Assembly: GCA_965277625.1 (NCBI GenBank)
Contig: OZ255827.1
Location: forward strand, 1,116,001-1,180,000
Direction of reading: 5' to 3'
Length of the DNA: 64,000 nucleotides
From: G965195345 sp965277625
Lineage (GTDB): Bacteria; Pseudomonadota; Gammaproteobacteria; CAKMZV01
Of the stretch, positions 26,304 to 34,767 are shown in pieces. The first letter of the stretch is position 1. Every line of letters starts with the position of its first letter. The notes under the pieces were generated by a model, which did no database searches, was not told the origin of the DNA, and was given only the letters and a program-made list of their open reading frames with translations. The position numbers were made by a program, and so were the translations under genes.

Positions 26304-27812
26304 ATGTGTGGCGTGATTGGAATTGTTGGCAATAAAAATGTGACTCAGATGCTTTATGATGGTTTAACCATGCTACAGCATAGGGGGCAGGATGCTGCGG
26401 GCATTGTGACTTGGAGTGAGCAAGGGCAATTTAATCTGCGCAAAGGCAAGGGCTTGGTACGCGATGTATTCCGTGAACAACACATTAAATCTTTGAACGG
26501 TAAAAGTGGTATAGGACACGTTCGTTATCCGACGGCTGGAACGGATTCATCAGCAGAAGCGCAACCCTTTTATGTCAATTCACCCCACGGTATTATTTTG
26601 GGGCATAACGGCAACTTGACCAACGCCAAGCAATTATCACAACAACTCTTTGTCAAAGAACGTCGCCACATCAACACAAAATCGGATTCAGAAGTTCTAT
26701 TGAACGTCTTGGCGGATGAATTAAGTCGTCATGGCCTCTTATCAGTTGAATCATTATTTAAAGCCATTTCAAACACTTGTAAACGATCTGAAGGGGCTTA
26801 TGCGGTGGTGGGCATGATTGCCAACTATGGTCTGTTTGCCTTTCGCGACCCCAATGGTTTGCGCCCCTTAGTGCTGGGCAAACGTAAAAATGGTGGCAAA
26901 TCCGACCAATGGATGGTGGCATCAGAAAGCGTGGCTTTGGATGTGTCTGGCTTTGAGTTGGTCCGCGATGTTGAACCAGGTGAAGCCCTATTCATTGACT
27001 TAGAAGGGCATTTACAATCGCATAAAATGGTCCAAGTTCAAACGTACAAACCTTGTATATTTGAATACGTTTACTTTGCCCGACCCGATTCTATTATGGA
27101 TGGTATTTCAGTGTATCAAGCGCGAATCGTTATGGGGGCTTTATTGGCCAAACAGATTCGCGAAAAGTGGCCTGACTTGGAAATTGATGTGGTCATGCCC
27201 GTGCCTGATACCTCACGTACAGCGGCCTTGGAACTAGCTAACGGACTGGGTGTTAGTTATAGTGAAGGTTTCATCAAAAACCGCTATATCGGTCGCACAT
27301 TCATCATGCCTGGACAAAAACATCGAAAGAATTCTGTGCGGCAAAAGTTAAATACCATTGATTCGGTGTTTAAAAACAAAAAAGTGCTCATTGTTGATGA
27401 TTCAATTGTGCGAGGTACCACCTCACAAAAAATCGTCAAATCAGCCAAGTTGGCGGGTGCCAAAAAAGTTTATTTTGCTTCTGCTTCTCCACCGGTTAGA
27501 CATCAATATGTGTATGGCATAGACATGCCATGTCCACACGAATTGATCGGCTACAACCGAACGATTCCAGAAATCAAGCAATTCATCGGCGCAGATGAGC
27601 TGTTTTATCAAAATTTGGACGAATTGATTGAGGGTATAAATGCCTTGAATCCTCAATTGGACGGTTTGGATGCTTCGTGTTTTGACGGTTGTTATACTAC
27701 GGGCACTGTGACAGAAGCGTACCTGAAAACCTTAATGACTGAGCGCGATAAATCGGCTCATAAAAAACCGTCCGAGCAGAAGGAAAATATAGAATTGTAT
27801 AATTCTGCTTGA
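26304..27812 (+). CDS. purF: Amidophosphoribosyltransferase
   Basis: PurF catalyses the first committed step of purine synthesis, from PRPP and glutamine to phosphoribosylamine. The catalytic Cys2 follows the start Met directly (MCGVIGI), so there is no propeptide. The glutaminase domain has GHVRYPTAG and HNGNLTNA. The phosphoribosyltransferase domain carries the PRPP loop VLIVDDSIVRGTTS near residues 360-373. The length of 502 residues is normal for the E. coli type, and no iron-sulfur ligand set of the Bacillus type is evident. A GAGG site lies before ATG. Confidence 0.97.
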   Translation: MCGVIGIVGNKNVTQMLYDGLTMLQHRGQDAAGIVTWSEQGQFNLRKGKGLVRDVFREQHIKSLNGKSGIGHVRYPTAGTDSSAEAQPFYVNSPHGIILGHNGNLTNAKQLSQQLFVKERRHINTKSDSEVLLNVLADELSRHGLLSVESLFKAISNTCKRSEGAYAVVGMIANYGLFAFRDPNGLRPLVLGKRKNGGKSDQWMVASESVALDVSGFELVRDVEPGEALFIDLEGHLQSHKMVQVQTYKPCIFEYVYFARPDSIMDGISVYQARIVMGALLAKQIREKWPDLEIDVVMPVPDTSRTAALELANGLGVSYSEGFIKNRYIGRTFIMPGQKHRKNSVRQKLNTIDSVFKNKKVLIVDDSIVRGTTSQKIVKSAKLAGAKKVYFASASPPVRHQYVYGIDMPCPHELIGYNRTIPEIKQFIGADELFYQNLDELIEGINALNPQLDGLDASCFDGCYTTGTVTEAYLKTLMTERDKSAHKKPSEQKENIELYNSA

Positions 27813-27911
27813 GCTTGAAATTCATAGAGCTATTTTTCAAATTTCAGCAAGGATTTAGCCATTGTCGTCGTATAACCCTATGAAACAAACCAAAACCTCT
27901 TTTAATCCCCC

Positions 27912-28751
27912 ATGCTATTGAAACGAGCAACGCTTTGCTTAATGTGTTTTGCCCTCTTGACGGGTTGTACGCAATTTATTGCCAAACGTATATACTTTAA
28001 TCTTGACTGGTTGATCATAGCCAAGGTTGACGATTATGTTGATTTAAATTCGGCGCAAGAGAACTACCTTGAAGCAGAGTTGCCTATTGTTTTAAAGCGT
28101 CATCAACAACAAGAACTCAAGCCAATCATTGATTTAATGAAAAATTTTAAAAATCAATTTACGTCTAATATGACTCCAGAACAGACCGATGCGCTTTTTG
28201 ATGACTTTATGACAATCAGAAAACGTCATGTGGTGTTGTTTCAAGATGTGATGGCACAATTTATGATCACCATAGAACCTGAGCAACTTGAGGAAATGCA
28301 AGAAGCTTTCGCAGAGTATAACGAAGAGAAAGCAGAGCAATTAGAAGATTCAGAATATCGAGAAAAATATCAGGAAAAATGGGTTGAATTTTTTGAAGAT
28401 ACCTTGGGACAGTTGAGCATCACTCAAAAAAGGCTCATTCGAGAAGCGAGCGAAGGGTCATTGGATTTTTGGCAATATAGAAATGATCAAAGGCAATTAA
28501 ATCAACAGCGTTTTATTACCTTCTTACAAAACAATCCGACTTACGATGAGGTCATTGCGGGACCCATTGAATGGTTGAAAGACGGTGATGTTGTTTATAC
28601 AGATGCTTATAGAGCCGCTTATCGCACGCGCATTGCCTCAGTGAAGCAATTTTATGTGGCATTATCCCAAAGCCTGTCCAAACCTCAAAAAGTACGCTTT
28701 AATCGTGAAATGAATTACTATATTTCATTGGTGGAAAGCCTTCAATCGTAG
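27912..28751 (+). CDS. Lipoprotein, DUF6279-like
   Basis: A 279-residue predicted lipoprotein. The signal peptide ends in the lipobox LLTGC (Cys at about residue 19). The mature part is mostly alpha-helical and rich in Glu and Gln. It opens with a YFNLDWLIIAKVDDYVDL segment and has repeated helix pairs with the spaced polar residues typical of the DUF6279 group, which I assign from overall pattern. Its function is unknown. A 99-bp gap separates it from purF, and tesA follows after 25 bp. Confidence 0.7.
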   Translation: MLLKRATLCLMCFALLTGCTQFIAKRIYFNLDWLIIAKVDDYVDLNSAQENYLEAELPIVLKRHQQQELKPIIDLMKNFKNQFTSNMTPEQTDALFDDFMTIRKRHVVLFQDVMAQFMITIEPEQLEEMQEAFAEYNEEKAEQLEDSEYREKYQEKWVEFFEDTLGQLSITQKRLIREASEGSLDFWQYRNDQRQLNQQRFITFLQNNPTYDEVIAGPIEWLKDGDVVYTDAYRAAYRTRIASVKQFYVALSQSLSKPQKVRFNREMNYYISLVESLQS

Positions 28752-28776
28752 TCATCAGACAGTCCATCAGCCATTT

Positions 28777-29412
28777 ATGAACTTCAAGTCATTTAATCAG
28801 CGACTGCTCATAGTCACGGCTTTGTTATTTGGCAGTCCAATCGCTTATGCTGAGTCGGCCAATATACTCATCTTGGGTGATTCATTAACCGCAGGCTTTG
28901 GTGTTGCGCCCGAACAAGCTTTTCCGACCTTATTGCAACAAAAATTACGCGCAAAAGGTTTTGACGTCACCATTCAAAATGGTGGCATCAGTGGCTCAGT
29001 CTCAGCCAGCGCACCCAAGCGATTACGTTGGCATCTCAGAACCAAACCAGATATGGTGATGATTGCTTTGGGCGCCAATGATGGCCTACGCGGTTTATCA
29101 GTACAAGCCATGAGAGGGCACTTACAAGACGCCATTCGATTGGTCAAAGCACAAAACGCCCAAGTGCTTTTAGCGGGCATGCGCGTCCCACCCAATTACG
29201 GCATAGAATACGCCAAGCAATTCGATGCCAGTTTTGCCGAGATTGCCAAACAAGAAAATGTGCCTTTGGTGCCATTTTTATTAGCTGGGGTGGCCGCCCA
29301 ACCCGAACATAACTTGCCCGATGGCATTCATCCCAATCCTCAAGGCCATGAAATCATTGCCACCCTTTTATTGCCGCATTTTGAACAACAACTGCAAAAA
29401 TTTAAAAAATGA
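28777..29412 (+). CDS. tesA: Periplasmic acyl-CoA thioesterase / lysophospholipase (TesA, SGNH family)
   Basis: TesA is an exported multifunctional esterase. A signal peptide ends near residue 25 (AYA-ES). SGNH block I is ILGDSLTAGFG with the nucleophile Ser. Block II Gly is in NGGISG, block III is GANDGLRGL, and block V is PDGIHPNPQGH with the catalytic Asp and His. The length of 211 residues is typical. The stop overlaps the start of the ABC ATPase gene by 4 bp (ATGA). In E. coli tesA and ybbA are adjacent but divergent; here they are co-directional and coupled. Confidence 0.95.
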   Translation: MNFKSFNQRLLIVTALLFGSPIAYAESANILILGDSLTAGFGVAPEQAFPTLLQQKLRAKGFDVTIQNGGISGSVSASAPKRLRWHLRTKPDMVMIALGANDGLRGLSVQAMRGHLQDAIRLVKAQNAQVLLAGMRVPPNYGIEYAKQFDASFAEIAKQENVPLVPFLLAGVAAQPEHNLPDGIHPNPQGHEIIATLLLPHFEQQLQKFKK

Positions 29413-30098
29413 CAGAACAATCCACGCAAAACACCACATTACTCCACGCTCAAAACATTCATAAATCTTTTATCAGCCCTGACCAAAAACCCTTAGAGGT
29501 TTTGAAAGGGATTGAGTTGAGTCTTCAATCCAATGAATCGCTTGCCATCACTGGGCAGTCAGGCAGTGGCAAAACCACGCTTTTAGCCTTGTTGGCAGGA
29601 TTGGATCGTCCCACTTCGGGTCAAGTCGTCCTCGCTGGAGAAACGATTTCTCAGATGTCCGAAGAAGATTTGACTCGGTACCGCTCGCAACACATTGGGA
29701 TGGTTTTTCAGAAATTCCATCTGATGCCCCATTTAACCGCCTTGGAAAATGTCAGTCTGCCATTGGAAATATTGCGCGAGAGCGACGTCAAAAACAAGGC
29801 CTTAGCGGCCTTAGATCAAGTGCAATTAAGCGCCCGTGCCGAACATTTCCCCAATCAGTTGAGTGGCGGTGAGTGTCAGCGGGTGGCGATTGCCAGAGCC
29901 TTTGTGACCAATCCAGCCATACTCTTAGCCGATGAGCCCACGGGCAATTTGGATTTTGAAACAGGGACGCACGTCGCCAACCTATTTTTTGATTTGGTCA
30001 AGCAAAAAGGCATGAGCATGCTGATGGTCACGCACAACTTGGAATTGGCCAAACGTTGCGATCGTTCAGTGCACGTATTTGCAGGAAAATTGCAATAA
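29409..30098 (+). CDS. ybbA: ABC transporter ATP-binding protein (YbbA-like)
   Basis: The ATPase of a MacB/LolD-type system. Walker A is GQSGSGKTT (near residue 52), the signature is LSGGECQRVAIARA, and Walker B is ILLADEPTGNLD. The H-loop is MLMVTHNLEL. The length of 229 residues is typical. Its stop codon overlaps the permease start (TAATG). Together with the permease it forms the YbbAP system, which is linked to envelope stress or hydrophobic compounds; its true substrate is not settled. Confidence 0.93.
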   Translation: MTEQSTQNTTLLHAQNIHKSFISPDQKPLEVLKGIELSLQSNESLAITGQSGSGKTTLLALLAGLDRPTSGQVVLAGETISQMSEEDLTRYRSQHIGMVFQKFHLMPHLTALENVSLPLEILRESDVKNKALAALDQVQLSARAEHFPNQLSGGECQRVAIARAFVTNPAILLADEPTGNLDFETGTHVANLFFDLVKQKGMSMLMVTHNLELAKRCDRSVHVFAGKLQ

Positions 30099-32689
30099 TG
30101 CTGTGGCTGAAACTGGGTTGGAAAGAGCTGATTAATAATCGCGCTTTCTCCTTATTTTTTATTTTTAGTCTATCTTTAGGCTTGGTTGGGTTGCTCGTTG
30201 TCGCAACCTTCAAAGCGTCGATTACGCAATATTTACAAGCCAATCTAAAAAACATCTTAACCGCTGATTTGGTCGTTTCCTCACGCATCCCTTATACCGA
30301 AAAATCGCTCGAAACTTTGTCGGCTCAAACGCCTGAAAATTCGGAGCAAGCTTTTATGACCACCTTCTTCTCGATGGTGGCTGCGCCCAATAATACTGCT
30401 TTGATGCAAGTCACAGGCATTGATCAACAATATCCACTGTACGGGTCGTTTAGGATCGCCGACGAGAGCGCCGATTCAAACGCCGCATCAATAGATGCCA
30501 GCGAAACCCTGATTACAGAACGTTTGATCAATAGACCCATTGCTTGGATGGATGAACACGCTCGCGCGTTTTTGAACGTTAAAAGTGGGGATGACATTCA
30601 AATTGGGCAGCAGACCTTTCGTGTTCAAGACCGCGTGGCTGAAGACACACCAGGCGTGGTCGGTCGCTCAGGCATTGCGCCCAAAATTTACGTGGGCATT
30701 AATTGGTTGCCCAAAACCCAGTTGATCCAGTTAGGCAGTCGGGTTAACTATTATTATTTGCTGAAAGTCCCCGATGACATGGACATCAAACTGCTTGAAA
30801 ACGCTTTCAATCAAGCTTTTAATGTCAACCCCGATTTGACGCCTTTTCGCGTGTTAAGTTATAACAATGCCAATGCGCGCATAGTCGATCTATTGCAATA
30901 TATTGGCGGCTTTTTGAGTTTGGTCGGACTCATTGCCTTGTTCATTTCAGCGACAGGCAGTGCTTATTTGTTTAGACATTATTTCAACCAAAGGTTGATG
31001 CAAATGGCGATTTTACAAAGTTTGGGCGCCACTTTTAGAAATGCTTATTCTGTACTGATTGCCCAAGTGCTCATCTTAGGGTTTTTGGCCGCTTCTGTGT
31101 CGATTATTTTGGTGGCGGTATTGATGCCTTTGATTGAACAGTTGTTGCAACAAACGGTCTTTGAAACGGTCAATTTGACATTGGAATACCCGATTATTGT
31201 GATGGCCATGGTGGTTGGTGTGTTGAGTAGTTTGTTTTTCTGCTTACCGGTCATGATCAGTCATCGAAATATTCGCCCCAACGATGTTTTTTCAGAACAA
31301 TTGATTCGCCAACCCACACGCTTGAATGCCCAACAATTACTCAGCTATGCTCCCATGTTGCTGTTATTTTGGGGATTGGCGATTGTCCAATCGTCCTGGC
31401 TCATTGGCAGTTTGTTTATTGGCGGATTGGTGTTGTCGGTTGGGTTGTTTGCCCTGATGGCATGGGGATTGTTTGCCTTGATCAAACGCTATTCAGGTCA
31501 AGACCAAGTAATTATCATGATGGCATTTAGAAATATCTATAGACGCAGACCAAGCAGTTTATCGGTGTTTTTGGCCATTGCCTTAGGCGCTTTTTTACTC
31601 AACATATCGCCCCAACTCTATCAAGGCATTAAACAAGAGATCGCCTCACCCAAATCTTTTGTTTTGCCCGATTACTTCTTATTTGACATTCAAGAAGAAC
31701 AGGTGGACGAATTGACCACATTCTTACAACAACGGCAAGTATCGCTCGATTATCTTTCGCCCAATGTTCGAGGTCGGATAAAGTCGGTGAATGGTCAACC
31801 CTTTAATGAGCGCCTACAACAAAAACAAGCGCAAGCCGAAGGCAATGATCAAACCGATGACCAAACCTTTAGGCGCAGAGGTTTTAACCTCTCATTTCGT
31901 GAGTCATTGTATAGCTCGGAACGCATTGTTGAAGGCGAGCCCATTGTGTCTCAATACGATGCGCAAAGCGATGCTGTGATTGAAATTTCAATGGACGAAA
32001 ATTTTGCTCGTCGTTATGAGTTTGAAGTCGGCGACACCATTGTGTTTGATGTGCTCGGTGTGCCTCTGACAACCATTGTCAAAAACTTACGAAAAGTTCA
32101 GTGGAACAGTTTTCAGCCCAACTTCTTTATTTTGGTGCAAACTGGTGTATTGGAAGACGCACCCAAATCGTTTCTTGGGAGCATTTCGCAAATCAAAGAC
32201 GCCGAAAAAGCCACACTACGCCGGGAATTGGTTAAAGAATTCCCGAATGTGTCTTTGATTGATGTCAAAATGGTAGTGCAACGAATCATCAAATTGGCCG
32301 ATCAAGTGGTAATCGCCATGTTATTCATGGCGGTTTTGTCGTTATTGGCAGGCTTGGCTGTTATTTATGCCATTGCCCGTACAGAAGCGCACAATCGACT
32401 CTGGGAAATTAATTTGCTCAAAGTATTGGGGAGCAAGGCGGGGCACATTCGCACCATGTTATCCATTGAATTTGGCTTATTATCGTTCACTGCAGCGCTC
32501 ATCGGCGGGCTGGTCAGCATCGTCTTTACTTGGGTGTTATCCTATCAGCTGTTTCAAAACATTTGGCCGATCGACGCACTTCAACTGATGGGGACATCGG
32601 CGCTGATTACGTTTATTTGTATCTTTATTGTACAAATGGCTGCGCGTTCTGTCATTCGCCAAAAGCCTTGGGTGTTGCTACAGTCGTAG
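30098..32689 (+). CDS. ybbP: ABC transporter permease (YbbP-like, FtsX fold)
   Basis: A large inner-membrane permease of the FtsX/MacB superfamily, of 863 residues. One N-terminal membrane helix (about 20-45) is followed by a periplasmic domain. A first FtsX core of several helices lies around 270-380, then more helices around 430-475, a second periplasmic domain, and a final three-helix FtsX core near 740-850 with the ARTEAHNRLWEINLLKVLG coupling segment. ATG 30098 shares one base with the ATPase stop codon. The double core is the YbbP arrangement. A terminator-like hairpin follows. Confidence 0.92.
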   Translation: MLWLKLGWKELINNRAFSLFFIFSLSLGLVGLLVVATFKASITQYLQANLKNILTADLVVSSRIPYTEKSLETLSAQTPENSEQAFMTTFFSMVAAPNNTALMQVTGIDQQYPLYGSFRIADESADSNAASIDASETLITERLINRPIAWMDEHARAFLNVKSGDDIQIGQQTFRVQDRVAEDTPGVVGRSGIAPKIYVGINWLPKTQLIQLGSRVNYYYLLKVPDDMDIKLLENAFNQAFNVNPDLTPFRVLSYNNANARIVDLLQYIGGFLSLVGLIALFISATGSAYLFRHYFNQRLMQMAILQSLGATFRNAYSVLIAQVLILGFLAASVSIILVAVLMPLIEQLLQQTVFETVNLTLEYPIIVMAMVVGVLSSLFFCLPVMISHRNIRPNDVFSEQLIRQPTRLNAQQLLSYAPMLLLFWGLAIVQSSWLIGSLFIGGLVLSVGLFALMAWGLFALIKRYSGQDQVIIMMAFRNIYRRRPSSLSVFLAIALGAFLLNISPQLYQGIKQEIASPKSFVLPDYFLFDIQEEQVDELTTFLQQRQVSLDYLSPNVRGRIKSVNGQPFNERLQQKQAQAEGNDQTDDQTFRRRGFNLSFRESLYSSERIVEGEPIVSQYDAQSDAVIEISMDENFARRYEFEVGDTIVFDVLGVPLTTIVKNLRKVQWNSFQPNFFILVQTGVLEDAPKSFLGSISQIKDAEKATLRRELVKEFPNVSLIDVKMVVQRIIKLADQVVIAMLFMAVLSLLAGLAVIYAIARTEAHNRLWEINLLKVLGSKAGHIRTMLSIEFGLLSFTAALIGGLVSIVFTWVLSYQLFQNIWPIDALQLMGTSALITFICIFIVQMAARSVIRQKPWVLLQS

Positions 32690-32703
32690 CGTCTGTTTCA
32701 GCA

Positions 32704-32720
32704 AACCGTCTTTAACGGTT
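32704..32720. terminator. Possible bidirectional terminator between ybbP and rluB
   Basis: AACCGT (32704-32709) and ACGGTT (32715-32720) form a perfect 6-bp stem with a 5-nt loop, in the 36-bp gap between convergent genes. No long U-run follows on either strand, so its efficiency is uncertain. Confidence 0.4.
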
Positions 32721-32725
32721 GATTT

Positions 32726-33475
32726 CTATTGAGCGGACTGATTTGAGTCGTCATTTTTGACCAATGTTTGTAAGCGGTCAATGTCTTGTGTTTCTAATGG
32801 CAGTACTTTGCCATGACTGAGCCATGCTGGCAAGGTGAGATGGGCATAGCGTACACGAATCAGCCTAGATACTTGTTTGTCTTTGGCGGCCATCATTCGA
32901 CGAATGATGCGATTGCGCCCTTCAATCATGGTGAGGTGATACCAGCGGTTATGACCTTCACCGCCACGTTCTTCTATGTTTACACACTGAGCCATACCAT
33001 CTTCTAAGGCAATGCCCGTCTTGAAGGTTGTGATGTCTTCAGCCGATAATTCACCTCGGATTCTAACGGCATATTCTTTCTCGACCCCAGAGCTTGGGTG
33101 CATCAACTGATTGGCTAAGGTGCCATTATTGGTGAATAACAAAAGGCCTGAAGTATTAAAATCTAGGCGACCAATGCTGATCCATCGTCCATTTTTCGCC
33201 CGCGGCAGCGCTTGGAAAACGCTGCGCCGTTTTTCTGGGTCATGGCGACTGACAATTTCGCCACTGGGCTTGTTGTAAAGCAACACCTCTGTGGTGAAGC
33301 TCGCCAGGGTTTTTAGGGTTTTACGATCGACTTGAATGCGGTCTTTTTCAGGATCAATGATTTGCCCAATACTCGCCACTTGATGGTTGACGGTCACCCG
33401 TCCTTCTTGGATGAGTTTTTCACTCCCGCGACGAGAAGCAATTCCAGATTCGGCCAACCATTTATGAATACGCAT
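32726..33475 (-). CDS. rluB: 23S rRNA pseudouridine synthase, RluB-like
   Basis: An RsuA/RluB/RluE-family enzyme that converts a uridine of 23S rRNA to pseudouridine. An N-terminal S4 RNA-binding domain (residues 2-48, MRIHKWLAESGIASRR) precedes the catalytic domain. The catalytic Asp lies in IGRLDFNTSGLLLFTNNG, and EKEYAVRIRG and EGRNRIIRRMM are family motifs. The length of 249 residues and the S4 domain favour RluB over RluE. It ends the minus-strand carAB cluster, 9 bp after the M50 protease gene. yciO and rluB are near neighbours in E. coli too. Confidence 0.9.
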   Translation of the reverse strand: MRIHKWLAESGIASRRGSEKLIQEGRVTVNHQVASIGQIIDPEKDRIQVDRKTLKTLASFTTEVLLYNKPSGEIVSRHDPEKRRSVFQALPRAKNGRWISIGRLDFNTSGLLLFTNNGTLANQLMHPSSGVEKEYAVRIRGELSAEDITTFKTGIALEDGMAQCVNIEERGGEGHNRWYHLTMIEGRNRIIRRMMAAKDKQVSRLIRVRYAHLTLPAWLSHGKVLPLETQDIDRLQTLVKNDDSNQSAQ

Positions 33476-33484
33476 GGATGATTC

Positions 33485-34126
33485 TCAGAATCCTAAAATC
33501 CAATTTTGCAAATAATGGATGATTGGACCAATGAATTGAGCCAATAGCCCAGAGGCCAAGAGAATAATTAGGATGATGAAGCCGTATTGTTCCAACCGAT
33601 TAAATTGATAACTGATGTGGGCGGGCAAAAAGGCTGAGAGAATACGACTGCCATCGAGCGGTGGAATGGGCAATAGGTTCAGTACCATCAAGGCGATATT
33701 GATCACCACACCCGCTTGGGCACTGTAAATTAAAAACAAGCCAACGTCTGGCGCTGTTGCATACAAGGCTTTGCCTATTGGGATCAACAACGCCCATAGC
33801 CAGGCCATGATGAGATTAGAGAAGGGGCCCGCCACAGCCACCCATGCCATATCTTGACGCGGGTTTTTGAAGTAACGCATGTCAACGGGTACGGGTTTTG
33901 CCCAACCGAACAAAAATCCACCCAGCATCAACAGTGCAGCAGGGACGATCACGGTCCCAAGAATATCTACGTGCTTAATCGGATTTAGCGTTAATCTGCC
34001 CAAGCTTTTAGCGGTGTTATCACCAAGTTTGTGCGCTACCCAACCATGGGCATACTCGTGTACTGTGATGGCAAAAATCACTGGGAGTGCGAAAATTGAG
34101 ATTTTTTGAATGAGGCTTAAATCCAT
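33485..34126 (-). CDS. Site-2-type membrane metalloprotease (M50 family)
   Basis: An integral membrane protein of 213 residues with the zinc motif HEYAHGW (HExxH) in the first helix and PIPPLDGSRIL as the second metal-ligand segment. Four to five further hydrophobic helices are present. There is no PDZ domain, so it is not RseP but the short, rhomboid-sized M50B subgroup found widely in bacteria with no known substrate. It lies between yciO and rluB with gaps of 9 bp on each side. Confidence 0.9.
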   Translation of the reverse strand: MDLSLIQKISIFALPVIFAITVHEYAHGWVAHKLGDNTAKSLGRLTLNPIKHVDILGTVIVPAALLMLGGFLFGWAKPVPVDMRYFKNPRQDMAWVAVAGPFSNLIMAWLWALLIPIGKALYATAPDVGLFLIYSAQAGVVINIALMVLNLLPIPPLDGSRILSAFLPAHISYQFNRLEQYGFIILIILLASGLLAQFIGPIIHYLQNWILGF

Positions 34127-34135
34127 GGTGATTGA

Positions 34136-34756
34136 TTATACGTCTAAAAAGTCCGCCGAACCCTTGCCTAAGCGCACCAAGGTCGGGGGCTCATCGATCA
34201 TATTTATGATGGTGGTGGGTTCAAGTCCGCTGTTGCCGCCATTGACCAACAAATCAATGTGCTTTGACAGCAACGACTCAATGATGTCAGCTTCAGTAGT
34301 CAGATCGGATGATTCGGGCAGTCTTAAGGTGGTACTCAACAAGGGCGCATCCCAATCTTCTAAAATGGCTTGCAAGACCTTGTTGTCAGGAATGCGAATG
34401 CCAATTTCGTTGCGTTTTTCTTGCATGACCAATTTGGGTGCATCGCGCGTGGCTTTTAGAATGAATGTATATGGCCCAGGGGTACAGCGTTTCAGCGTGC
34501 GGTATTGGCTGTTGTTGATCTTGGCAAAGGTCGATAGATTAGAAACGTCTTTGCAAAGCAGACTAAACAGATGTTCTTGTTCTAATTGACGGATGTTTTG
34601 AATGCGTTTAAACGCCGATTTATTGCCCAAGGCTGTGGCTAATGCATAGCACGAATCTGTGGGTATGACAATGACGGAATCTTGTTCGAGAATGGTGCAA
34701 ACGCGGTTTATGAGGCGGGTTTGTGGTGAATCGGGATGAATGTTTAATCGAAGCAT
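34136..34756 (-). CDS. Sua5/YciO/YrdC-family protein (YciO-like)
   Basis: A YrdC-domain protein of 206 residues. Family members with a catalytic role make threonylcarbamoyl-AMP for tRNA t6A; the YciO subgroup has weaker or unclear activity. The sequence shows VIVIPTDSCYAL, the KR/basic patch before the LFSLLCKD segment, TPGPYTFILKA and EIGIRIPD. The neighbourhood (rluB nearby) matches YciO rather than TsaC. It is 11 bp from carB on the same strand and probably co-transcribed with it. Confidence 0.88.
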   Translation of the reverse strand: MLRLNIHPDSPQTRLINRVCTILEQDSVIVIPTDSCYALATALGNKSAFKRIQNIRQLEQEHLFSLLCKDVSNLSTFAKINNSQYRTLKRCTPGPYTFILKATRDAPKLVMQEKRNEIGIRIPDNKVLQAILEDWDAPLLSTTLRLPESSDLTTEADIIESLLSKHIDLLVNGGNSGLEPTTIINMIDEPPTLVRLGKGSADFLDV

Positions 34757-34767
34757 TAGGTCCGCGA

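Noticed and set aside
27813..27911. TGAAATT/AATTTCA pairing after purF as a terminator
   Set aside because: Loop of about 17 nt, A-T stem and no following T-run; likely chance.
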